Shown in pieces: positions 38,232 through 46,590 of a DNA stretch of 64,000 bases. The notes under the pieces are model-generated. The model was not told the origin of the DNA. It searched no databases and saw only the letters and a list, made by a program, of their open reading frames with translations. The translations under genes and the position numbers were made by a program. The first letter of the stretch is position 1; the number at the start of each line of letters is the position of its first letter. The stretch spans positions 1,438,781 through 1,502,780 of the forward strand of contig KI301992.1 in NCBI GenBank assembly GCA_000471045.1, given 5' to 3'. The DNA comes from an actinobacterium LLX17 (GTDB lineage: Bacteria; Actinomycetota; Actinomycetes; Propionibacteriales; Nocardioidaceae).

Positions 38232-39457
38232 CGAGCGTCGCCCACCGTCTGCACACCCCGGCGTGTCGTCGTCCTGACCAGCGTCCGAGCCGTGCGCAGC
38301 GGCCAGGCAGCCCGGCGGCGCGGGCCCGGTGCCACCACCGCGTCGCGCGCGGCCCACACGCCGCGGACGTAGGGCGTCGCCCACACCGCGCGCGACGGCC
38401 GCTCCCCCGAGGCCAGCAGCTTCTCGACCCGGTCGACGACGGCCTCGGCCGGGGGCCGGTCGCGTCCGCCGAAGTAGCTCGCACGGAACGCCTCCGACAT
38501 CGTGCCGATGTCGTCGGCGTCCACCTGCTCGAACGTGCGCAGCAGACCGCTGTCGAGGAAGACCTGGTTGCCGTACTTCTCGTGGACGCCGAGGTCGGCC
38601 ACCAGCGCCACGTCGACCCCGCGGTCCAGCGCCTCGAGGCACGCCGTCGAGGAGACCGTCAGCAGCAGGTCGACCGTCTCGAGCAGGTCGGGAATCGGTT
38701 CGTACGTCACCCGGAAGTTCTCGGGCAGCTCCACACCCTCCAGGAGGTCCTCGGGGTGGTGCTTCATCCGGTGGAAGGTGTCCTCGCCCGGGCGGTGCCG
38801 CGGCTTGAGCAGCACCTCACGGTCCGGGTGGTCGAGGGCGTACGCGATGAGCCGCTCGTACACGTGCCGCCGCTCACCCGGTGCGGCCGGAACCGTCGGC
38901 TGGTCGGCCCACAGCACCTGGCGCGGCGGGCGGTGGGAGCGCAACGGTGCGGGCGTGCCCGACAGGAACGGCAGCCCCGTCAGCAGCAGGTTCTCGGTGC
39001 CGAGCCCCAGGGCGTGGGCGACCTCGACGAAGTGGGCGTGGTCCGATCCGGAGTTCACCGCGACGACGTCGGTGGCCGAGCGGTCGAGGTAGCCGGCGGT
39101 GATCTTCTCGATGATGACGCCGACCCACCCGGACACGAGCACCGGTCCCGGAGCGGCTGAGCCCTCGAGGCGCGCCGCGAGGTCGTGGCACAGCCGCTGG
39201 ACGATCGGCCCCGCCAGCGCGACCACCACCACATCGGCCCCGGCAGCGTCCTCGACGATCGTGGCCCACGGTCGCAGGTCGACCTGCTCGAAGCCGGCGT
39301 CGCGGATCTGCTGGTCCGACAGGGCCGACTTCAGGTCGGCGGGCGCGACGGCCTCGCACGTGATGCCGCGAGCCTCGAGCTCGGTGCGCAACGGCGCACA
39401 CCACTTGAGCTGGGAGTCGAACGCGGCGACCAGGAGGGCGCGGGGTCGGCTGCTCAT
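38207..39457 (-). CDS. DUF6716 putative glycosyltransferase (first copy)
   Basis: 416 residues with a GT-B-like layout: an N-terminal Rossmann half (RALLVAAFDSQLKWCAPL, AGADVVVVALAGP) and a C-terminal half with LLKPRHRPGED and the block VDLLLTVSSTACLEALDRGVDVALVAD. The latter recalls polysialyltransferase/CapB-type sugar polymerases, where an S/T-S-T-A element binds the CMP-sugar. DUF6716 proteins are actinobacterial and occur beside sialic-acid-like synthases, as here. It is divergent from the CMP-NulO synthetase gene. ATG 39457 is chosen; 39505 is an in-frame alternative. Ends in a basic amphipathic tail (TLVRTTTRRGVQTVGDAR). Confidence 0.8.
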   Translation of the reverse strand: MSSRPRALLVAAFDSQLKWCAPLRTELEARGITCEAVAPADLKSALSDQQIRDAGFEQVDLRPWATIVEDAAGADVVVVALAGPIVQRLCHDLAARLEGSAAPGPVLVSGWVGVIIEKITAGYLDRSATDVVAVNSGSDHAHFVEVAHALGLGTENLLLTGLPFLSGTPAPLRSHRPPRQVLWADQPTVPAAPGERRHVYERLIAYALDHPDREVLLKPRHRPGEDTFHRMKHHPEDLLEGVELPENFRVTYEPIPDLLETVDLLLTVSSTACLEALDRGVDVALVADLGVHEKYGNQVFLDSGLLRTFEQVDADDIGTMSEAFRASYFGGRDRPPAEAVVDRVEKLLASGERPSRAVWATPYVRGVWAARDAVVAPGPRRRAAWPLRTARTLVRTTTRRGVQTVGDARRLARRVL

Positions 39458-39732
39458 CGGGCCACCGTACGACGCTCCTCGGGCACCGCGGGACTGCCGG
39501 ACCAAGGTGCCGTCGAGCGTTCATGCGACGTTCCACCGCAGGTCGCCCCGAGACCACCCAGCACGCCGAAATGCCTGCAATAGCAGAGCATTCATGGTTG
39601 TGAGGTCCGTTCGCTGCGGGTTGCGGTGTCGTTCACCGTCCGGACGGAATCCGCTCGTAGCGTCGCCGGAGCACGACCCTGCCGACTCCTACCCACACAC
39701 CAGCCCACCGACCCGACGACCCGGGAGCCACG

Positions 39733-41007
39733 ATGACCAATCTCACCGCCGACCCCGGTGTCGCGTCCGGCCGTGCCGTTTCTGGGACCACTGCTGGGGA
39801 CCAGGTCGAGACCGCCCGCGGTGTCTGCGCGATCATTCCCGCCCGCGGTGGTTCGAAGGGAGTGCCCCGCAAGAACCTCCGCGAGCTCGGCGGCGAGACC
39901 CTGGTGGGCCGTGCCGTCCGCACGCTGCGCGAGGTGCGCGGCATCGACGCCGTGATCGTCTCCACCGACGACGAGGAGATCGCCGACGCCGCCCGCGGGT
40001 GCGGTGCCCTCGTGATCGACCGCCCCCGCCGGCTCTCCGGCGACCTCGCGTCGTCGGAGTCAGCCCTGCGCCATGCGCTGGGTGAGCTGGGCGCCTACGG
40101 ATCGGTCCCCGACGTCACGGTCTTCGTGCAGGCCACCAGCCCATTCATCGCTCCCGCCGACGTCGAGCAGGCCCTCTCCCTCGTGCGCGGCGACGAGGCC
40201 GATGTCGCCTTCAGCGTCACCCGGACCCACCAGCACCTGTGGCGCGAAGGTGAGAACGGTCCGGTCGGCGTCAACCACGACGCGGGCAGCCGCCAGCGCC
40301 GTCAGGACCGTCCCGCGGAGTACGCCGAGACCGGCGCCTTCTACGTCATGCGCACCGACGGCTTCCTCGAGCACGGCCACCGCTTCTTCGGCCGGATCTC
40401 GATGGTCGAGGTCGACCCGGCCGACGCGCTCGAGATCGACTCCACCGACGACCTCGCTCTGGCCCAGCTCGCGCTCGCGCACCGCGAGATGCACCGCCCC
40501 ACTCCCCTGCGGTGCAAGGCCGTCGTGACCGACTTCGACGGCGTGCACACCTCCGACCAGGTCACCGTCGACGAGAACGGCGTCGAGTCGGTCACCGTCA
40601 ACCGGTCCGACGGCATGGGTGTCGCGATGCTGCGCAAGGCCGGCATCGACCTGCTGATCCTGTCCACCGAGACCAACGGCGTCGTCGCTGCCCGAGCCGC
40701 CAAGCTCGGCGTCGACGTCATCAGCGGCTGTGACGACAAGCCCGCCGCCCTCCGCGAGTGGGCCGCCTCCCGCGGCCACGCCCTCGCCGACATCGCCTAC
40801 CTGGGCAACGACGTCAACGACGTCGGGTGCCTGCGCCTCGTCGGCTGGCCGGTCGCGGTCGCCGACGCCCACCCCGCCGCGCTCCATGCGGCCCACATCG
40901 TGCTCCGACGCCATGGCGGCGACGGAGTCGTCCGCGAGCTCGCCGACCGCGTGCTCGCGGGGACCACGTCACACCATCGCAGCAGAGAGGGACGAGACCA
41001 TGGCTGA
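39733..41007 (+). CDS. CMP-nonulosonate synthetase fused to a KdsC-like HAD phosphatase
   Basis: 424 residues, two domains. Residues about 30-250 are a cytidylyltransferase with the NeuA signature IIPARGGSKGVPRKN (34-48) and downstream FVQATSPF. Residues about 262-420 are a C0-type HAD phosphatase with DFDGVHTSD (Asp267, Asp269) and GNDVNDVGC, as in KdsC. The same order occurs in vertebrate CMAS. Together they could dephosphorylate a nonulosonate 9-phosphate and activate the free sugar with CTP. ATG 39733 has GGAG upstream. The synthase gene begins 8 bases before its end. The 275-base gap upstream (39458-39732) is the divergent promoter region; nothing else seen in it. Confidence 0.88.
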   Translation: MTNLTADPGVASGRAVSGTTAGDQVETARGVCAIIPARGGSKGVPRKNLRELGGETLVGRAVRTLREVRGIDAVIVSTDDEEIADAARGCGALVIDRPRRLSGDLASSESALRHALGELGAYGSVPDVTVFVQATSPFIAPADVEQALSLVRGDEADVAFSVTRTHQHLWREGENGPVGVNHDAGSRQRRQDRPAEYAETGAFYVMRTDGFLEHGHRFFGRISMVEVDPADALEIDSTDDLALAQLALAHREMHRPTPLRCKAVVTDFDGVHTSDQVTVDENGVESVTVNRSDGMGVAMLRKAGIDLLILSTETNGVVAARAAKLGVDVISGCDDKPAALREWAASRGHALADIAYLGNDVNDVGCLRLVGWPVAVADAHPAALHAAHIVLRRHGGDGVVRELADRVLAGTTSHHRSREGRDHG

Positions 41008-41884
41008 GTGGCAGCAGATCGGCGACGAGATCGTCGGACCCAAGCGTCCGACGTACGTCATCGGCGAGATCGGCATCAACCACAACGGAGACGTGGAGGT
41101 GGCCAAGAAGCTGATCGACGTCGCAGCGCTGGCCGGCGCCCAGGCCGTCAAGTTCCAGAAGCGGACGCCGGAGATCTCGACTCCCCCGGCCATGCGTGAC
41201 ACGGTGCGCGAGACGCCCTGGGGCGAGATGACGTACCTGGACTACCGCTACCGCGTCGAGTTCGAGACCGAGCAGTACACCGAGATCGACGAGTACGCCC
41301 GCGCCAAGGGCGTCGAGTGGTTCGCCTCCCCGTGGGACGTTCCCTCGGTCGAGTTCCTCGAGAACATGGGCGTCGCGACGCACAAGGTCGCCTCCGCCTC
41401 GGTCACCGACATCGACCTGCTGGAGGCACTGGCCGAGACCGGCAAGCCCATCATCCTGTCGACCGGCATGAGCACGCTCGAGCAGATCGACCGCGCCGTC
41501 GAGGTGCTGAGCACGGACCGCCTCGTGCTGATGCACGCCACCTCGACCTACCCCCTGCCCGCGCAGGAGGCGAACCTGCGGATGATCCACACGCTGCAGC
41601 AGCGCTACGGCGTCCCTGTGGGCTACTCGGGCCACGAGCCCGGCCTGCAGATCTCGCTGGCCGCCGTGGCCATGGGCGCGTGCGCCGTCGAGCGGCACAT
41701 CACGCTCGACCGCACGATGTGGGGCTCCGACCAGGCCGCCAGCCTGGAGCCGCACGGCTTCATGAGCCTCGTGCGCGACATCCGGATCCTCGAGATGGCG
41801 TTCGGTGACGGCGTCAAGCGCATCATGCCCGGCGAGGAGGCGCCCATGAAGCGCCTGCGCCGCGCCACGCCCTCGGTGGCGTGA
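41000..41884 (+). CDS. neuB: Nonulosonic acid (NeuB-family) synthase without SAF domain
   Basis: 294-residue TIM-barrel enzyme that condenses phosphoenolpyruvate with a hexose or its phosphate to make a 9-carbon sialic-acid-like sugar. Family blocks: VIGEIGINHNGDVEVAKKL, AVKFQKR, ILSTGMSTLEQI, VPVGYSGHEPG and the metal-site ERHITLDR. The chain ends right after the barrel (PMKRLRRATPSVA); the C-terminal antifreeze-like SAF domain (about 60 residues) found in E. coli NeuB and human NANS is absent. The SAF domain caps the active site of the partner subunit, so this enzyme may have looser substrate choice or a different dimer. Overlaps both neighbours, so it is tightly coupled. Confidence 0.88.
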   Translation: MAEWQQIGDEIVGPKRPTYVIGEIGINHNGDVEVAKKLIDVAALAGAQAVKFQKRTPEISTPPAMRDTVRETPWGEMTYLDYRYRVEFETEQYTEIDEYARAKGVEWFASPWDVPSVEFLENMGVATHKVASASVTDIDLLEALAETGKPIILSTGMSTLEQIDRAVEVLSTDRLVLMHATSTYPLPAQEANLRMIHTLQQRYGVPVGYSGHEPGLQISLAAVAMGACAVERHITLDRTMWGSDQAASLEPHGFMSLVRDIRILEMAFGDGVKRIMPGEEAPMKRLRRATPSVA

Positions 41885-43326
41885 CCTCGGCTGGATCTCG
41901 CCGCGGGACCTTTCGCCGCCCAGGGCCCGGCACCCCTGCCGGGCCTTCCGGCCGCCCAGGGCCCGGCACCCCTGCCGGGCCTTCCGGCCGCCCAGGGCCC
42001 GGCACCCCTGCCGGGGCCCGGCGGGTCCTGGTCCTCACGGACTCCGACTCGTACGTCAAGTGGGGGGCGGCACTCGCTGGTCGGGTGCCGCCCGCTTGGC
42101 ACGTCCGCTTCGTCATCGCGCGCGGGAGTGCCGAGCCGTCCGAGCGCCAGGTGCGTGAGGCGCTCGAGGGCACGGTCGTGCACCCCGAGGACGTCGAGCG
42201 GGTCGGCCTCGAGCAGGTCCGCGAGGTGCTGAGGTCGTGGCGCCCGGACGTGCTGGTGGCCGGTGCCCGCGGCCTGACCGTGCAGGCACTCATCGAGCTG
42301 GCCGTGCCGAACCGAGCCGACCGGCCGGTCATCGTCAGCGGGCTGCCCGGCATCGCGGTGCCCGTCCTGCCCTACGGACTCGGCTTCCGCCGGTCCGTCG
42401 ACCTCTTCCTGGTGCACAGCCACCGCGAGCGCCGGGCGTTCGCCGAGGCCAGCCGGTCGCTCGGCATCCCACACCGCTACGCCCTGGCGACCCTGCCGTT
42501 CCTGCCTGACACCGGCGCGCCGGGGGCGTCCGACCTTCCTCGGGACCGGATCGTCTTCGCGGCCCAGTCGCTGGTGCCCGAGAGCCGTGAGGAGCGCCGC
42601 CGCCTGCTGCGGCAGCTCGTCTCGACCGCACTGGCCCATCCGGACCTCGAGGTCGTCGTGAAGGTGCGCGGCCGGGTCGATGAGCACCAGACCCATGCCG
42701 ACCAGCACCCGTACCCCGAGCTGCTCGCCGAGCTGCGCCAGGAAGGCGTGCACGTGCCGGACAACCTCGTCGTGGAGTCCGGGCCGATGGCCACCCACCT
42801 GCGTCGCGCCGTCGGTCTCGTGACCGTCAGCTCGACCGCGATCCTGGAGGCCGTCGCCGCAGGGGTGCCGGCCCTGGCCCTGACGGACTTCGGGGTGGAG
42901 GCCCGCCAGATCAACCTCGTCTTCGCCGACAGCGGTTTGCTGCAGAGCTCGGAAGAGCTGGTCGCCGGCCGGTTCCGGCACCCCGACCCGCAGTGGCGCC
43001 AGGACAACTACTTCCATGCACCCGCCGACGACACCTGGATCCGGGACGTCGTGGAGCTGCTGGAGCAGCGCGCGACCGAGGGACTGCCGCCGTATCCCAC
43101 CGCTGAGCCGACGGTGCGGCACCGGGTGGCGATGGTGTTCTACCGTCACCAGGCCTTCCGCAGCGAGCCGAAGGGGTTGACCGGTGCCCTGTGGCACCGG
43201 GTCGTCGAACGAGCCGTCGTGGCGACGGCGCTGCGGGTCTCGCGCTCCAGCTTCGTCGTGACACGACGATTCAGGCCCGCCCGCACCGCTCCGATGGGCG
43301 ATCCGGCGGACGTCCCGACGCCGTAG
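41881..43326 (+). CDS. DUF6716 putative glycosyltransferase (second copy) with repeat-coded N-terminus
   Basis: 481 residues. After a Pro/Gly-rich head (about 1-44, PGPGTPAGPSGR repeated) comes the same fold as the gene at 38207: RRVLVLTDSDSYVKWGAAL, LVVSLAHP-type strands read here as ALAHPDLEVVVKVRGR, and RRAVGLVTVSSTAILEAVAAG. Identity between the two copies looks low but colinear. GTG 41881 overlaps the synthase TGA (GTGA). No other start codon lies before the conserved domain, so the repeats must be translated. Candidate transferase or polymerase for the CMP-activated sugar made upstream. Confidence 0.8.
   Translation: MTSAGSRRGTFRRPGPGTPAGPSGRPGPGTPAGPSGRPGPGTPAGARRVLVLTDSDSYVKWGAALAGRVPPAWHVRFVIARGSAEPSERQVREALEGTVVHPEDVERVGLEQVREVLRSWRPDVLVAGARGLTVQALIELAVPNRADRPVIVSGLPGIAVPVLPYGLGFRRSVDLFLVHSHRERRAFAEASRSLGIPHRYALATLPFLPDTGAPGASDLPRDRIVFAAQSLVPESREERRRLLRQLVSTALAHPDLEVVVKVRGRVDEHQTHADQHPYPELLAELRQEGVHVPDNLVVESGPMATHLRRAVGLVTVSSTAILEAVAAGVPALALTDFGVEARQINLVFADSGLLQSSEELVAGRFRHPDPQWRQDNYFHAPADDTWIRDVVELLEQRATEGLPPYPTAEPTVRHRVAMVFYRHQAFRSEPKGLTGALWHRVVERAVVATALRVSRSSFVVTRRFRPARTAPMGDPADVPTP
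41915..42014 (+). repeat. 36-bp in-frame hairpin minisatellite
   Basis: Two perfect 36-bp units (41915-41950, 41951-41986) and 28 bases of a third. Each encodes 12 residues and contains the hairpin CCCGGCA-CCCC-TGCCGGG. Located 31 bases after the start codon of the second DUF6716 gene. Confidence 0.92.
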
Positions 43327-43346
43327 ACGTCAGTCGGGTGCAGGCG

Positions 43347-43493
43347 TCAGTCGTTGGAGCCGTACGTGACGTTCTCGACGCTGACAGGCGCAGCGTCCTG
43401 GCCCTGCTGCGCGTCGACGACGCCATAGGCGGTCGCTCCAGCCAGCACGAGTCCGATACCAAAAGCGGCCAGGCCGCCGGTGAATGATCTCAC
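43347..43493 (-). CDS. DUF2613-type small membrane/secreted protein
   Basis: 48 residues: one hydrophobic helix (GGLAAFGIGLVLAGATAYGV) and a short tail ending VTYGSND. GTG 43493 follows GGGAGGAC at good spacing. The length, single helix and terminal YG-x-x-D/S match DUF2613 proteins such as mycobacterial Rv0236A, which is encoded next to aftD. Here aftD is 7 kb away but in the same envelope region. It lies directly downstream of the GT-C-like gene (46 bases), on the same strand. The frame is too short to have been listed by many gene finders. Confidence 0.75.
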   Translation of the reverse strand: MRSFTGGLAAFGIGLVLAGATAYGVVDAQQGQDAAPVSVENVTYGSND

Positions 43494-43539
43494 GAAAGTC
43501 CTCCCTCAAAGACAGTCGTCACCGTAGCAGTGCGACGGG

Positions 43540-45282
43540 TCATCTCGTCAGCAGACGTCGTCCCGCTCGCCGCACCAGCATCAGGAGGGCCAGTCCCACG
43601 GTGAGGGCCGCGACGCCCCACGCCGCGGTGACGGCGTAGCGGTCGACGTCGGACACCTCCCGCTCGACGGCACCATCGATCTCGAAGACCCGCAGCCCGT
43701 CGGGCGCGAGCGGCAGCTCGCGAGCCCCCGCCAGCACCGGCGGGAGCACGTCGGGCGCCGTCGCCGTCCCGGCCGCGCCGGAGGGCTCGAGCACCACGAG
43801 TCCGATGCCCTCGGCAGCCAGCTGCGCCGGCCCGGAGGTGGGCACCTCCAGCAGTGCGGCGATGCGCGCGGCCCGGGGGTCCTCCCCCGCGATGACCCGG
43901 CTCACCCCGCCCCCGCTCTCTCCACCCTGTTCCGAGATCGGCAGTCGGTCGTCGACGACCGTCGTGCGGTCGAAGTAGCGGCCCGCCGGGGCGAGCACGG
44001 TGCGCCCCTCGTTCCACTCCGGGGCCCGGTAGGCCGAGAACGGCAGCACCAGCAGGTCGCCCGGCACGGTGGAGGCGGCGACGGCCGACCGGGCCTCGCG
44101 CCAGTCGGCCGGGTACTCCACGGGCGTGACCCGGTTGCCGACGCCGTGGGCGAGGTCGGGCAGGGCGGCGATCGGCAGGGCCAGCACGATGCCGGCCGGC
44201 ACCAGACGCCACCACACGTCGCGCGCTCGGGAACCGGACGCGGACAACGCCGCGGTCAGCGCGGCCACGCCGTGCGAGAGGGCCACCACCTGCAGCGGCA
44301 CCAGCAGCGCGAGGTAGCGCGTGCCGTCCCGCAGCAAGGCCACCTCCGGACGCCACCGGATGGCGTCCTCGAGAAGGTCGGGGGCGAGCCAGCCCCAGCA
44401 GGCGATGGCCAGGCCTATGGCTCCGAGCACGCCGAGCGCTGCGAGCAACGCCCGCTGGGTGCGCCACATCGCGACCGCGCCGACCAGCATGACGGCCCAC
44501 AGCACCGCGACCAGCACCGCCGCGATGACCGTGGTGCGCGACGTCGGGACGACCTCGGTGTTCCAGACGCCCCCGAGCGCGAGCACGGCACCCAGGCGAC
44601 CGAAAGGACCCTCGGGCTGGGCGTCGAACAGCCGGACGGCGGAGGGGTCGGAGGCCAAGGCCCCGGCGTGGACGACGCCCGCCACGACCCACGGGGCGTT
44701 GAGCAGCGCGGCCAGCAGCGCGATGCGCACGACACCGGCCCGCAGGCCGAGGACCACCGCGGCCACCAGTCCAATGACGCCGGTCGCGGCCGACAACGCC
44801 GTGCCGGCGAGTGCGAGCGTCAGGCCGATCCACCGGACGTCGCGCGGGTTGCGCAGCGCCACCGCGATCCACGGCAGGCAGCCGAGCGCGACCAGCACCG
44901 GCCACTGGCCCAGCACCAGTCGCTCGGCCACGAACGGGTTCCACAGGGCATAGGTGGCCGCGACCAGGCGGGGTGCGAGTCCGAGGTGGGCGACGAGGCG
45001 CGCGGCGCCCACACCGCCGAGGACCATCGCGCCGATCAGCACCAGGCGCTGCAGGAAGGCCGGGTCGAGCACGGTCGACAGCACGGCCACCACGGCGTCG
45101 GACGGGACGGCCCGCGGCAGCGCGGTGCCCAGCCCCCAGAGGTCGTCACGCGACAGCTCCCACCGCGGGACCCAGACCATGTCGTAGGTCAGCAGGAATC
45201 CACGCCCACCCCAGGGCAGGGCGACCACCAGCGCGAGCAGGAGGGCCCACTGCACCACGATCAGCTCCCGCCACCGCTGCAT
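43540..45282 (-). CDS. Polytopic membrane protein, probable GT-C glycosyltransferase
   Basis: 580 residues with about twelve helices, an early outside loop with TYDMVWVPRWELSRDD (acidic residues after helix 1, as expected for GT-C) and a periplasm-facing region at about 390-540 (EYPADWREAR ... PFSAYRAPEWNEGRTVLAP), closing with a last helix. Size and place near DUF2613 and AftD-like genes recall Rv0226c of mycobacteria, also of unknown function; I have not compared sequences. ATG 45282 is used (a GTG precedes it). Divergent from the flippase, with an 80-base gap. Confidence 0.75.
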   Translation of the reverse strand: MQRWRELIVVQWALLLALVVALPWGGRGFLLTYDMVWVPRWELSRDDLWGLGTALPRAVPSDAVVAVLSTVLDPAFLQRLVLIGAMVLGGVGAARLVAHLGLAPRLVAATYALWNPFVAERLVLGQWPVLVALGCLPWIAVALRNPRDVRWIGLTLALAGTALSAATGVIGLVAAVVLGLRAGVVRIALLAALLNAPWVVAGVVHAGALASDPSAVRLFDAQPEGPFGRLGAVLALGGVWNTEVVPTSRTTVIAAVLVAVLWAVMLVGAVAMWRTQRALLAALGVLGAIGLAIACWGWLAPDLLEDAIRWRPEVALLRDGTRYLALLVPLQVVALSHGVAALTAALSASGSRARDVWWRLVPAGIVLALPIAALPDLAHGVGNRVTPVEYPADWREARSAVAASTVPGDLLVLPFSAYRAPEWNEGRTVLAPAGRYFDRTTVVDDRLPISEQGGESGGGVSRVIAGEDPRAARIAALLEVPTSGPAQLAAEGIGLVVLEPSGAAGTATAPDVLPPVLAGARELPLAPDGLRVFEIDGAVEREVSDVDRYAVTAAWGVAALTVGLALLMLVRRAGRRLLTR

Positions 45283-45362
45283 CACGCGCTCACCCTAGCC
45301 GCGTCCCGGCGTCCGTACCGGACTCCTGACCGGGTGGTGCGGGCGTCGCCTACGGTGGTGCG

Positions 45363-46586
45363 GTGACCCGCTCCTCCGGCCTGCTCTCGGGTGGCTCGCT
45401 CGTCGCCGCCGGCATGGTCGGCATGAACGTCGCGGTCTACGGACTCACGATCGTTGCCGCCCGCAGTCTGGAGCCCCGCGATCTCGGCGCCCTGACCGCC
45501 CTGATGGGCGTCCTGCTGATGGGCAACGTCATGTCGCTCGGGCTGCAGGCGTCGTCGGCCCGTCGGTTGGCCGTGCATCCGGAGGACCGCGCGACCATCA
45601 TCGGCACGGTCGCCCGGGTGGCCCCGATCATCGCCCTCGGCACCGGCCTGGTCGGTGGGCTCGTCACGGTGGCCCTCGCCGAGCCGCTGCGCCTGCCGTC
45701 GCTGTGGCCCGCCGTCCTCACCGGCGCCACGCTGGCGCCCCTGACCATGATGGGCGCGGCAGCTGGGGTGGCCCAGGGAACCGAGCGGTGGCGGATGCTC
45801 ACGGCCATCTACCTCGGTGGCGGCCTCGGCCGGCTCGTGTTCGGCGTGGGAGCGCTGATGATCGAGACCTCGGTCACCTCGGCCATGATCGGCATCGCGA
45901 TCGGCGCCTGGGTGCCCGTGCTGGTGGGTCTGCCGCTGCTGCGCGGACGGTCCACGGACGCCCGGTCGACGAGTCGTCGCCCGTTTGTGCGCGAGGCCGT
46001 GCTCGGGTCGCACGCCCTGCTGGCCTACTTCGTGCTCAGCAATCTCGATGCCCTGCTGGCACGCATCGTGCTCGACCCGCACGACAGCGGCCTGTACGCG
46101 TCCGGCCTGATCCTGTCGAAGGCCGCGGTGTTCTTCCCCCAGTTCGTCAGCATCGTCGTGTTCCCCCTGCTGGCGCGCGACGAGACGTCCAGGTCGCGCC
46201 ACCTCGCCGCGGGAGCTGTGGCCGGACTGGGAGCGATGGCGGTGCTCGTCACCGCCCTCCTCCCCGAGCTCGCGCTGATCCTGGTGGGAGGCGACCAGTA
46301 CGCCGAGGTGGCGGGCCGGCTCTGGATGTTCGCCCTGGCGGGCTCGTGCTTGGCCGTCGTGCACCTGCTCGTGTACGACGCGCTCGCCCGGCACGCGCAC
46401 GGTGTCGCGGTGGCCGTCTGGTCGGCCGTGGCCACGCTGTCGGCCGCCGTCCTGCTGCTGGATCTGGGCATCACCGGACTGATCCTCACGGTCGCCGGCA
46501 TCGCCGCTGTGCTTGCCGTGGTGGTCATGGTGGCGCCGAGCCCCTCGGCGGCCCCCGGCCCTGCTCGGGACAGGGTGCAGTATTGA
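45363..46586 (+). CDS. MOP-superfamily polysaccharide flippase (Wzx-like)
   Basis: 407 residues with about twelve helices, no long loops, beginning LSGGSLVAAGMVGMNVAVYG and continuing AARSLEPRDLGALTALMGV, a common start for Wzx/RfbX-type exporters that flip lipid-linked glycans. Substrate is not deducible from sequence, but the only complete sugar-activation route nearby is the nonulosonate cassette. GTG 45363 start; the cystathionine synthase gene starts 4 bases after its stop, though the two are unrelated in function. Confidence 0.82.
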   Translation: MTRSSGLLSGGSLVAAGMVGMNVAVYGLTIVAARSLEPRDLGALTALMGVLLMGNVMSLGLQASSARRLAVHPEDRATIIGTVARVAPIIALGTGLVGGLVTVALAEPLRLPSLWPAVLTGATLAPLTMMGAAAGVAQGTERWRMLTAIYLGGGLGRLVFGVGALMIETSVTSAMIGIAIGAWVPVLVGLPLLRGRSTDARSTSRRPFVREAVLGSHALLAYFVLSNLDALLARIVLDPHDSGLYASGLILSKAAVFFPQFVSIVVFPLLARDETSRSRHLAAGAVAGLGAMAVLVTALLPELALILVGGDQYAEVAGRLWMFALAGSCLAVVHLLVYDALARHAHGVAVAVWSAVATLSAAVLLLDLGITGLILTVAGIAAVLAVVVMVAPSPSAAPGPARDRVQY

Positions 46587-46590
46587 TGCC

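Noticed and set aside
38161-42014. Possible CRISPR-like arrays at the 24-bp and 36-bp repeats
   Set aside because: Repeats are directly head to tail with no unique spacers, and there is no cas gene; they are minisatellites.
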